From contig RFKD01000051.1 of NCBI GenBank assembly GCA_003694545.1, forward strand, positions 17,567 to 81,566: a stretch of DNA of 64,000 nucleotides, read 5' to 3'. The position numbers and the translations under genes are program-made. Shown here in pieces: positions 33,196-40,658 of this stretch. Position 1 is the stretch's first letter; each line of letters opens with the position of its first letter. The notes beneath the pieces are model-generated. The model was given only the letters and a program-made list of their open reading frames with translations. It searched no databases and was not told the DNA's origin. Origin of the DNA: Candidatus Parcubacteria bacterium. Its GTDB lineage: Bacteria > Patescibacteriota > Minisyncoccia > Phycocordibacterales > UBA12088.

Positions 33196-34467
33196 CTAGC
33201 GTTCCTTGCGCAGAAGCGCTTCGCGCACTCGGGGTAAGACGCCTTCACGAAACCATTCCTCGCGCTCATCGAGATCTCCCGCGAGCACCGCTTGGAGGCC
33301 CATCCCCGTTGCGTGCCGCAAGGACAGATCAACAGACGACAACGAAAGAGCGTAAAGCACGCGATCGCCCGTTGAAGCGGCGGAGATTCCCCCTGTGGTG
33401 ATGATTCCCGTGAGCGCGCCGCTTTCGAGAAACACGCCGCCTCCCGATGCTCCCTTTTGGGCGAGAATCACCCCTGGCAGGGAAAATATCGCCGCAATGG
33501 AAGGGTCGCTTGAAAAGGCATAGCGCTCCGCGACGGTTGCGATAGTGCTCACGGGATACAACGCCCGCTCAATGATTTCGGGGGAGTAAAACTCCACAGG
33601 ATACGCCGCAACGAGCACCTCTTGTCCTTTTTGCGGGATAGTCGGCAGCCACGGCGCGGCGGTGCGCGTTGTGAGGTCGGCGCCTGGAGCGGCGCTCTTG
33701 AGGCGCAAGAGGGCGTAATCATACTCGCCCGTGGAGAGATAGGATTCACGGGTTGTTGCAATGGCGGCGTTTTCCTGTGCCCACGCAAGCGGCAAGAACA
33801 ACAGCGACGCTTCGCCCAAGGGGCGCGCCGGGGCGCCTGAGCGCACCTCACAACGCACATCTCCAAACTCCGGCGTTCCGGAAAGCGCAAGCGGGTAGGC
33901 AATATGGGCATTGGTGAGGATTACGCCGCGCTGGTCGATGAACACGCCAGATCCTGAAATAGATGAGACGAGGACGCCTTGCGTGGTGGTTGCCTGCCGT
34001 ATACAGCGGATATTCACCAGAGACGAGCGTGCTTTTTGGTTGATGACGCTCCATTGGGCAGGGGGTTGTGGCTGGGAGGAGGGGGTGGAGACGGGTATGT
34101 TTGGCGTTGTTGTTGAGGTGGGCGCGCGGGAAGGTTGATCGGAAGGCGGGCGCGCTTGCGCGCTTTTGCCGCCTCGGGCAGAAGCGGGGGAAGTTGTGGC
34201 TTGCGTTCGCGGCGCGGGCGCTGAGAGTTCGGGGGAAGCGTCTGGTTGCGGTTGCGGGGGTGTTTGATTCGAAGAGGAGGGGTGAGTTAGGAGGGTGGGC
34301 ATTGCGTCTGCCGCGGTATCCTCGCGCGAAGCCTTGGCGGCTTCTTCTTGCGCATTGGCTGGCGCGTTGCCTTGCGTCTCTTGCCGCGTTTCCGGTTGCC
34401 CTATTCCCACAAAGCCGGCAAGGGCGGCGATAACGCCGAGAAACCACGCAATAATGGCTTGCGTCAT
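33196..34467 (-). CDS. Trypsin-like serine protease, membrane-anchored (DegP/HtrA-like domain)
   Basis: 423 residues from the ATG at 34467, chosen because TGC TATGGT (34483-34475) ends 7 bases before it; earlier in-frame ATGs overlap that box. An N-terminal hydrophobic segment (about 3-20) anchors a long Pro/Ser/Thr-rich linker (to about 140). The protease domain then shows the triad: His in ILTNAHIAYPL, Asp in EYDYALLRL and Ser in GASGGGVFLES. No PDZ domain is visible. It probably cleaves misfolded or surface proteins outside the membrane. It converges on mscS. Confidence 0.87.
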   Translation of the reverse strand: MTQAIIAWFLGVIAALAGFVGIGQPETRQETQGNAPANAQEEAAKASREDTAADAMPTLLTHPSSSNQTPPQPQPDASPELSAPAPRTQATTSPASARGGKSAQARPPSDQPSRAPTSTTTPNIPVSTPSSQPQPPAQWSVINQKARSSLVNIRCIRQATTTQGVLVSSISGSGVFIDQRGVILTNAHIAYPLALSGTPEFGDVRCEVRSGAPARPLGEASLLFLPLAWAQENAAIATTRESYLSTGEYDYALLRLKSAAPGADLTTRTAAPWLPTIPQKGQEVLVAAYPVEFYSPEIIERALYPVSTIATVAERYAFSSDPSIAAIFSLPGVILAQKGASGGGVFLESGALTGIITTGGISAASTGDRVLYALSLSSVDLSLRHATGMGLQAVLAGDLDEREEWFREGVLPRVREALLRKER

Positions 34468-34531
34468 AGCCGTTACCATAGCACACACGCCAGCCTTGCG
34501 GCGAGAAAGGGGTGATGGTATTTGTCAACTC

Positions 34532-34559
34532 TTGACAAAACTTAAAAATGTTTTATAGC
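34532..34559 (+). promoter_or_regulatory. Sigma70-type promoter of the acidic-protein gene
   Basis: TTGACA (34532-34537) and TATAGC (34554-34559) are 16 bases apart, in AT-rich sequence. The leader of about 100 nt contains GACCTT...AAGGTC (about 34570-34608), which can form a hairpin, and a second -10-like TATAGG at 34644-34649. Confidence 0.6.
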
Positions 34560-34666
34560 TTGATTTTTTGACCTTCTGAGGCTACGATACAAATACCCCA
34601 AAAGGTCGTAAGTGGGTGGGTTTTGCAGACCCATTACCGGCATTATAGGCGTTAACGCTTTTTGCT

Positions 34667-34885
34667 ATGACAACGACAACTGATCTTGAACTCCTTACCA
34701 CCCTCGTTGTTGCTGAGGAAGAGGAAGAAATTGATCCGGAAGAAGAGCCGACAGAAGACCCAGAGGAAGCTGCTGATGAGGGCGACCAGGAGGAGGAGGA
34801 AGAAGAAGCTCCTTCTTCTGAAGAGTTTGCTGAAGATGAGGGTAACCTCGAGGAGGAAGAAGATGGTGAAGAAGAGGACAACTAA
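34667..34885 (+). CDS. Very acidic low-complexity small protein
   Basis: 72 residues, of which well over half are Glu or Asp, with runs of five or six Glu and only a few hydrophobic residues near the N-terminus (LELLTTLVV). There is no recognisable fold, and disorder is likely. That it is a real gene is supported by an upstream promoter, its ATG and a terminator 33 bases after its stop. The opposite strand reads as poly-Ser and is a shadow. It may act as a highly charged binding or buffering peptide, which is speculation. Confidence 0.6.
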   Translation: MTTTTDLELLTTLVVAEEEEEIDPEEEPTEDPEEAADEGDQEEEEEEAPSSEEFAEDEGNLEEEEDGEEEDN

Positions 34886-34917
34886 ACTACTTTCCCACCT
34901 CATTTGAAGGTTTTTGC

Positions 34918-34950
34918 ACCACCCCCGCCTTTTAGGCGGGGGTGGTCTTT
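34918..34950 (+). terminator. Intrinsic terminator
   Basis: ACCACCCCCGCC (34918-34929), loop TTTTA and GGCGGGGGTGGT (34935-34946), followed by CTTT. It lies between the acidic-protein gene and the convergent surface-protein gene. Confidence 0.8.
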
Positions 34951-35034
34951 GGTTTGTTGATGGGAAAAGCGCTGGTGCAAAGCTTGGGGAGAAGGAAGCT
35001 GAAAAGGGAATGGGAAGAAGGGGCCGGCAGGCTT

Positions 35035-36153
35035 TTACGCTTCTTTCTCATGCACGGCGCTTTCTAGCCGTTCGCGCAGAGAAGCCTTACGACTGCGCCG
35101 GTCCTTCAAGCGTGTGAGAGCGCGTAAGGCTAGCCAGAGGAAGGTTGCTGCGCCCAGAATAAGGATCGCCCAACCAATCCACGCCTGCCGGAGCACCGCC
35201 GCCGCGGCGCTGAGCGCCGCGGCGGCGGTGCGTCGCCACCAGAGGGAGAAGGGCTCAGATTCACGAGAAGGCAGACCTTGGCGCTCTGCTTCCCACGCGC
35301 GCGCGAGCGCTTGGGCCTGCGTCTCAAGGCGTTGCGCCCCTTGCCGCGCGAGAGAATTCACACCCTCCGCGATAGGCGCCGCGCGTGATACCGCCGTACG
35401 AGCAAAGGAGCGCGCCGTCGCGCCGCTTATCGCTCGGTTGGAAGGCAAGAGATCCTCTCCGTCGACAACGCCGTCGCCGTCGGTATCGGCGTCAAGGGGG
35501 TTGGTGTCCTTGCGCGCCTCTTCCCCGTCGGTAAGTTTGTCGCCATCTGAATCAGCCTTGAGTGGGCTTGTGCCGCCCGCGAGCTCTTCGTTATCGGAAA
35601 GTCCATCACCATCTGTGTCGGGGTTGCGGGGATTGGTGCCAAGCTCTCGTTCTTGTTCGTCGGGAATGCCGTCATTGTCGTCGTCCGTATCTTGGTTGTC
35701 GCCAAAACGATCGTCATCAGTATCCCGGTCGACAATGAGAGTCATTGGGGGTGTAGTGGTCTCATTGTTTTCGGGAATCGGGAGGGGTGTTTTGCCGAGG
35801 ATAGTTTTGCGGGCAACCCGAACGATCCGGACTTTCAGGGTGTAATCGCCTTCTTGCGCGGTCCATAACATTCTTGCGACAGCGCTTCCTTGAGGACCAA
35901 GTTCTACGGTTGTGGTCGCCACAACCGACTCATCAATAAAGACTGCCACCTCCGCCTCACGCGTTTCTTCGCTCGTGTTCCACAGGGGCACAAAGATTTT
36001 CACCTGCTCTCCCGCAAAAAACTCCGAAGGCTCGATCCACAGTGGTCGGTTTATGATAGCAACAGGAGAGGCCGCAACGGCATATTCCCCGCCTGCCCAC
36101 ACGAGCCAAGCAAGCAGCGCGCTTCCCACGAAGAAGTTCCATTTGTCGCGCAT
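35035..36153 (-). CDS. Surface protein with thrombospondin type 3-like Ca2+-binding repeats
   Basis: 372 residues. A signal peptide (about 1-28, ending AVAAS) precedes a beta-rich domain (about 30-135, CARDB-like: a strand-rich region after EFFAGEQVKIFVPLWN). A stretch of Asp-rich repeats follows (about 140-225: DTDDDNDGIPD, DTDGDGLSDNEE, DSDGDKLTDGEE, DTDGDGVVDGED), which bind calcium. Ala/Arg-rich sequence and a C-terminal membrane helix (about 318-342) with a basic tail complete it, so it is anchored outside the cell at its C-terminus. TGG TAAGGT (36171-36163) ends 9 bases before the ATG. Confidence 0.85.
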   Translation of the reverse strand: MRDKWNFFVGSALLAWLVWAGGEYAVAASPVAIINRPLWIEPSEFFAGEQVKIFVPLWNTSEETREAEVAVFIDESVVATTTVELGPQGSAVARMLWTAQEGDYTLKVRIVRVARKTILGKTPLPIPENNETTTPPMTLIVDRDTDDDRFGDNQDTDDDNDGIPDEQERELGTNPRNPDTDGDGLSDNEELAGGTSPLKADSDGDKLTDGEEARKDTNPLDADTDGDGVVDGEDLLPSNRAISGATARSFARTAVSRAAPIAEGVNSLARQGAQRLETQAQALARAWEAERQGLPSRESEPFSLWWRRTAAAALSAAAAVLRQAWIGWAILILGAATFLWLALRALTRLKDRRSRKASLRERLESAVHEKEA

Positions 36154-36320
36154 AGCGCTTTCACCTTACCATACGCGCGCCAGCGAGGTGTTTCCTGTGT
36201 GTGCCGCTTTGATGGCGCGCTTTAGAGCGTGGCCGTGAAGATCGGTAAACGGGAGATGTGTGCTCCTCTCCGCAACGCTCTTTGATGCTGACCGCGCAAG
36301 AGGAGAAAACAGAGTGCAAC

Positions 36321-38714
36321 CTATTGGAGAGAATAAAGATATTCCAATGTGGCGCGAGCCACCACCTCGAGACTTTTGTCGCTACACCGATCGAGAGTGT
36401 CGTTTGTTGTATGGTGCGCGGGGAATCCGGCGTCAATAAGGAGGATGCTTGGAATGTCGGCTTGGTTGAGGGGTATGTGGTCATCTTGCACACTGGGTCC
36501 TATATTGTTTTGAAACACTGAACCATCCACCTTTTGCGCCACCGCCCAAAACGATTCCACCAAATCTTCGGCGTACCGAAGAGAAAATGGCTCCTTTTGT
36601 ATGCGAATGTTTTTACCACATACCATATCGAGGACTATTGCGCCCATTGGCTTTGTGTCCCCATATACTTCGTGTATATGTTCAGCAAAATACGTTGACC
36701 CCAAAGGCCGCCAATTACTGTAGTCACCGCGTTGGTTAATGTCACCTTCTTCTCCATCAAAGAAAACCAGGTCAACACCAATTTTGGGCGTTACGGAGGC
36801 GTTGCTTACTACCCGCGCAAGCTCCAACAGAACTGCAACTCCAGAAGCGGAATCGTTAGCTCCAGGCACCGGCTGATCAAACCTTGTCTTATCCTTGTCG
36901 GCGAAACGTTTACTGTCGTAGTGGGTTGCAATAATGATGCGCCTGTTTTGCTCAGGGAAGAGGCGCCCAACAATGTTCGTTAAGGTGTACGTGTTACCGT
37001 CTGTGGCTGGGTACTCCCACGACTGCGCAATGACTTCGTCAGTATAGGTGCGCATTTCCGCCAACAAGGCTTTTTGCACACTTTTATGCCCTCGTGAACC
37101 CATATACCGAGGGCCATAGCGAAGCTGTTGGTCTATTATTGCCAGCATTTCGTTGCCGTTGATGGAGTCGTGTTTACTTAATTGGCGCGCAAGCACTTCG
37201 GCCGTAAGATATTCAACGGGAGCATAATTATCGGTCAGGATTGGGTAAGGGCTTAATTCGTATCGTTCGAGATTAATAGTTTGTGAGGGCAGAGACCGTA
37301 TTAGAGGATGTGCGCTTCTCGTAACCTCAACTGATTCCATATCGACAATACGAATGCTGTTGTACCCAACGAAAATGATGTTTTGCGTGTGGGTGTTTTT
37401 GGGGGTTTCAACTGCGAAAAAATAACTATTCGGGAAGACCTGTTGAAATGTCTTGATCTCAGAAAAGAGCAAAGACGGCTGCTGCCGTGACAAGTCTCCA
37501 ATGATATTGGCAATAAATACACCGTTTGGAGCAAGCTTTTCCTTTGCAAGGCTAAAAAATTCGCGCGTTGTAAAATGCGCCGGGATGGAAAAGAGTGAAG
37601 AATATACATCGCTGAAAATTACATCGTATGTCTGGTTGGTGTCTCGAAGAAGATGGCGGCCATCTGTTATGTGGTTATGCAAGCGGGGTGTTCCCTTCAC
37701 GCTGAAATATTGTTGCGCCAGGGGGTAGAGAGATGGCTCTATTTCTGCCACATCTACGATTACGTTCGGTAGTTCCGCCAACAGAGCCTTTGGTATGGAG
37801 TAAGCGCCTCCGCCTATCACCAGCGCGCTTCGGACATCCGGCTGAAAGAGTTTATAGAGCGCATAGTACTTTGTGTATTCATATGCTAAATCCGTGGGGT
37901 CGTTTGTATCAAGAAACATTGCGCCGGAAGAACTTCGATCTTGTTGCAAAACCCGTACTGGCCTTCCCTGCTGCTGGCTGTCGTAGATTGTTATTTTTTC
38001 GTAAATGCCATCTTTGTGGTAGAGCGCGGCGCTGTAAGCTTGCGAGTTGATAAACATTGCGGCGCCGACGAGCACGATGACCACCAAGGCGGTTTTTGCA
38101 AGCAGGTTTTTGTTGTCACTGAACACTATAAGCGGGATGAGACCAAGTGTACACAAGGTAATTCCAGTGGAAATAAAAATAAGATCCACGCCGAGTTTGG
38201 GAATAAGCACGAAGCCGGTAAGCAAACTCCCGCTGATACTACCAAGCGTTGACCAGAAGAAAATGCTGCCAGAGACACTGCCGATACCTTGTGCGGGGGC
38301 GTAAGCGCTGTGGAGTTTTATCGCGTACGGCGACAAGATTCCAAGTAGCAATGCGGGCAGAAAGAAAAGGAGCAAAGAGGCAACAAGAGGCCCGTTCACT
38401 GGCGATAGTGCTATGCCTAAGATGGGGAGAGTAAGAACGCTCAGGAAGTGCACAGCCAACACTAGGACGCCGCTTGCGAGAATGATTCCGAAAAACCGTT
38501 GAGGGGAGGGGAGCCTATCAGCGAGGTTGCCTCCAATGTGGTACCCAACACTGAGGGCCGCAAGCACCACACTGATGACGCTGGAGACCGTGAAGATGGT
38601 ATTGCCGTAGTATGGTGACAACGCGCGCACTGCCACAATTTCAATAATTAAAACACACGCGCCTGTGACAAACACGACAAAGGGAAACAAGTTCTTTTTT
38701 ATGCATTCATGCAT
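36321..38714 (-). CDS. Membrane spermidine-synthase-like/glutaminyl-cyclase-like (M28) fusion protein
   Basis: 797 residues in three parts. Residues 1-225 hold about seven membrane helices, as in the MFS-like half of membrane spermidine synthases. Residues 230-500 form a spermidine-synthase-type Rossmann domain (SALVIGGGAYSIPKAL, VDVAEIEP, DGRHLL, YDVIFSDVYSS). Residues 540-797 look like an M28 peptidase/glutaminyl cyclase: THYDSK, PGANDSASGVAVLLELAR, VFFDGEEGD, QDDHIPL and FPAHHTTNDTLD give the zinc and acidic residues. The last domain would lie outside the cell if the helix count is right. The fused activities and substrates are unknown. The start is the ATG at 38714, after TATACT; a TTG upstream is unlikely. 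Confidence 0.82.
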   Translation of the reverse strand: MHECIKKNLFPFVVFVTGACVLIIEIVAVRALSPYYGNTIFTVSSVISVVLAALSVGYHIGGNLADRLPSPQRFFGIILASGVLVLAVHFLSVLTLPILGIALSPVNGPLVASLLLFFLPALLLGILSPYAIKLHSAYAPAQGIGSVSGSIFFWSTLGSISGSLLTGFVLIPKLGVDLIFISTGITLCTLGLIPLIVFSDNKNLLAKTALVVIVLVGAAMFINSQAYSAALYHKDGIYEKITIYDSQQQGRPVRVLQQDRSSSGAMFLDTNDPTDLAYEYTKYYALYKLFQPDVRSALVIGGGAYSIPKALLAELPNVIVDVAEIEPSLYPLAQQYFSVKGTPRLHNHITDGRHLLRDTNQTYDVIFSDVYSSLFSIPAHFTTREFFSLAKEKLAPNGVFIANIIGDLSRQQPSLLFSEIKTFQQVFPNSYFFAVETPKNTHTQNIIFVGYNSIRIVDMESVEVTRSAHPLIRSLPSQTINLERYELSPYPILTDNYAPVEYLTAEVLARQLSKHDSINGNEMLAIIDQQLRYGPRYMGSRGHKSVQKALLAEMRTYTDEVIAQSWEYPATDGNTYTLTNIVGRLFPEQNRRIIIATHYDSKRFADKDKTRFDQPVPGANDSASGVAVLLELARVVSNASVTPKIGVDLVFFDGEEGDINQRGDYSNWRPLGSTYFAEHIHEVYGDTKPMGAIVLDMVCGKNIRIQKEPFSLRYAEDLVESFWAVAQKVDGSVFQNNIGPSVQDDHIPLNQADIPSILLIDAGFPAHHTTNDTLDRCSDKSLEVVARATLEYLYSLQ

Positions 38715-38840
38715 ATCGTGCGCTGGCAAGTATACTCAAGACGGCGCTGCTTAGTCAGGCGCTTATGGTTGATTGTATCATTTATCTTTGCCGCAGTCTC
38801 TCGTTCTCCTGTTTCTCTCGCACTTCACAATACTTAGCAA

Positions 38841-39062
38841 GGCTTCGCCTTTCGCTCCTTGATTTTGTGCGGGTGGGGGGAATCGGTCACCAGTTCTAAG
38901 CAAATTCGCCGCCTCCGGCGTCTCATTTGCTAAGAACTCGCGACCCCGACCTCGGCGCCCGCCACGCTTCGCGTGGCGACTTCGTGGCGCCTCGGTTCGA
39001 TTCCCCCACCGCGCTCCAAAATCATAGTCGCGCGACGCTTCGCCTCGCGCTCCTTGATTTTG
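38841..39062 (-). repeat. tRNA-linked repeat, copy C
   Basis: The most complete copy. Reading away from tRNA-Gly(TCC): trailer ACAAAATCAAGGAGCGCG, a GCGAAGC hairpin, TGATTTTG and an inverted copy of the tRNA 3' end (GGTGGGGGAATCGAACC). Then come hairpins around GCGCCACGAAGTCGCC and CACGCGAAGCGTG, then GGGGTCGCGAGTTCTTAG. A long imperfect stem of GTTCTTAGCAAAT with ATTTGCTTAGAAC follows. A direct copy of the tRNA 3' end plus trailer (38855-38886) closes the element. It shares CTCCTTGATTTTGTGC with copy B and with 7006-7021. Confidence 0.8.
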
Positions 39063-39133
39063 TGCGGGTGGGGGGAATCGAACCCCCGACCTCAGCTTGG
39101 AAGGCTGATGTTTTACCACTAAACTACACCCGC
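39063..39133 (-). tRNA. tRNA-Gly(TCC)
   Basis: Minus-strand cloverleaf with acceptor GCGGGTG/CACCCGC, anticodon loop CTTCCAA (anticodon TCC) and T-arm GGTTCGATTCC. The discriminator is A and CCA is not encoded. An extended -10 (TGG TATAGT, 39151-39143) lies 9 bases before the mature 5' end and overlaps the hairpin after the HU gene. Confidence 0.95.
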
Positions 39134-39148
39134 GCTGTGCATACTATA

Positions 39149-39180
39149 CCACAAACCCCCGCTTTTGCGGGGGTTTGTGG
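39149..39180 (-). terminator. Hairpin terminator between HU and tRNA-Gly
   Basis: CCACAAACCCCCGC (39149-39162) pairs with GCGGGGGTTTGTGG (39167-39180) around TTTT. It lies 24 bases after the HU stop and overlaps the start of the tRNA promoter. No long U-tract follows. Confidence 0.65.
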
Positions 39181-39204
39181 GAGTCACCGTGGACCTGCCG
39201 CGCC

Positions 39205-39486
39205 TTAGCGGCCTTGAGCCACGCGGTCTTTAAATCCCTTGGCTGGAGTGAATTTCGGCATTTTTGTTGCCGGAACTTGCACTGTTTCTCCGGTGCGCGG
39301 GTTGCGTGCCGTGCGCGCTTTACGCTCGCGTCGGCGGAAGGTGCCCAAACCGGCGATGGAAACTTCCTCGCCGCGGGCGACCGCCCCGACTACAGCGTCG
39401 ACAACCGCTTCCACGGCGCGCTCCGCGTCTGCTCGGGTGCTCCCCAAAACATCCCGAACGCGGTCTACAATATCTTGCTTGTTCAT
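39205..39486 (-). CDS. hup: HU-family DNA-binding protein
   Basis: 93 residues, normal for HU/IHF. The N-terminal helices (KQDIVDRVRDVL, DAERAVEAVVDAVVGAV) lead to GEEVSIAGLGTFRRRERKAR and the DNA-contacting arm ARNPRTGETVQVPATKMPKF, which holds the conserved R-N-P and the Pro that intercalates into DNA. It ends TPAKGFKDRV. It bends and compacts DNA in the nucleoid. It is monocistronic, with a hairpin terminator after it. Confidence 0.95.
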   Translation of the reverse strand: MNKQDIVDRVRDVLGSTRADAERAVEAVVDAVVGAVARGEEVSIAGLGTFRRRERKARTARNPRTGETVQVPATKMPKFTPAKGFKDRVAQGR

Positions 39487-39725
39487 AGTGTCAATGCATT
39501 AGGTGTTCTGGTAATGTGATGCGCCTCCTTGTGAGGCCTGATAATACCGCAGGATATTGTAAATAAAGGCGTAAAAAAGCGCAATAGCCGGAGCTGCCCG
39601 GTATTTTAATTGACATATTATATATTTTGTGATTTGAAAACAGGTCGCTGCGCGCGAGATGTGCGTGACAAGGAGAGCAGGGGCGGGTTGCCAATACCCG
39701 ACGATTTGTGGCACCATTCGGCGGT

Positions 39726-40595
39726 ATGGCTCACCCTGTTGTTTTTTTCCAAGGTCAGCGCGGCGCGTATTCCGAAGAGGCCGCGAGCGTTATCTTTCCG
39801 GGCGCGACGATGGTTGCTCAGCCGACATTCCGCAAGGTGTTTGAAGCGCTTGCGGCTCAACCAGAAGCATTTGCGTGCTTACCAATCGAGAATACCACGG
39901 CAGGGCGGGTAAGCGATGTTCAGCTTTTGTTGCCCCGTTTTGGCTTTCAAATCATCAAGGAGCATTTTTTGCCCGTGCGGCACCAGTTACTGGGTGTTGT
40001 CGGCGGGTCTCTTTCCCGCGTGCGCGAAGTGTTGAGCCACCCACAGGCGCTCGCGCAGTGCGAACGCTTTTTAAAAGAGCACAACCTGACTCCTATCCCT
40101 TTTGAAGATACGGCTGGCGCGGCGGCGGAGGTCGCTCGCCGAAACGATCCAACGCTAGCCGCGATTGCTTCGCGCGCGGCACAGCAACACTATCGTCTCA
40201 AAGCTTTTGCCGAAGATATCCAAGATGAGACGCACAACACCACGCGGTTTATCGTTCTTGCTGGCTCTCCTCAGCCTATTGAGCCGCCTGATCCGTCGCG
40301 CGCCTTTATTACCGCAATTTGGTTCACGCTCAAAAGCGTCCCAGCCGCGTTATACAAAGCGATAGGCGGGTTTGCGACCGCCGCCTTAAACCTCACAAAG
40401 ATTGAGTCGCACCTTACGGGTCACCGCTTCACGCGCGCCCAGTTTTACATTGAAGTTGAAGGTCATCCGGAGACAGACGCGATGCGGCACGCGATGCGGG
40501 AGCTTACGTTTTTTGCTGATGATGTGCGGGTGTTGGGCGTATTCCCAGCCGACCCCTATCGTTACAACGGCCATCCTCAAGAAATCGTGCTTTAA
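39726..40595 (+). CDS. pheA: Prephenate dehydratase with ACT domain
   Basis: 289 residues from the ATG at 39726. The catalytic part (1-185) shows FQGQRGAYSEEAA, PIENTTAGRVSDV, VLSHPQALAQCE, FEDTAGAAAEVA and the signature NTTRFIVL. The C-terminal ACT domain (about 200-280) starts LKSVPAALYKAIGGFATAAL. The regulatory motif ESRP reads ESHL here (KIESHLTG), so phenylalanine feedback may be weakened. The enzyme converts prephenate to phenylpyruvate in phenylalanine synthesis. Other aromatic-pathway genes are not in the window apart from a possible transaminase at 19625. Confidence 0.93.
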   Translation: MAHPVVFFQGQRGAYSEEAASVIFPGATMVAQPTFRKVFEALAAQPEAFACLPIENTTAGRVSDVQLLLPRFGFQIIKEHFLPVRHQLLGVVGGSLSRVREVLSHPQALAQCERFLKEHNLTPIPFEDTAGAAAEVARRNDPTLAAIASRAAQQHYRLKAFAEDIQDETHNTTRFIVLAGSPQPIEPPDPSRAFITAIWFTLKSVPAALYKAIGGFATAALNLTKIESHLTGHRFTRAQFYIEVEGHPETDAMRHAMRELTFFADDVRVLGVFPADPYRYNGHPQEIVL

Positions 40596-40658
40596 AGAGA
40601 CTTTTCGAGCCTTTGCGCGGTTTGGCTCATTGAGATCCACGCTTTGCGCGATGTGCAC

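Noticed and set aside
38778..39119. 113-codon frame across repeat copy C
   Set aside because: Covers the repeat and part of tRNA-Gly; no independent evidence of coding.
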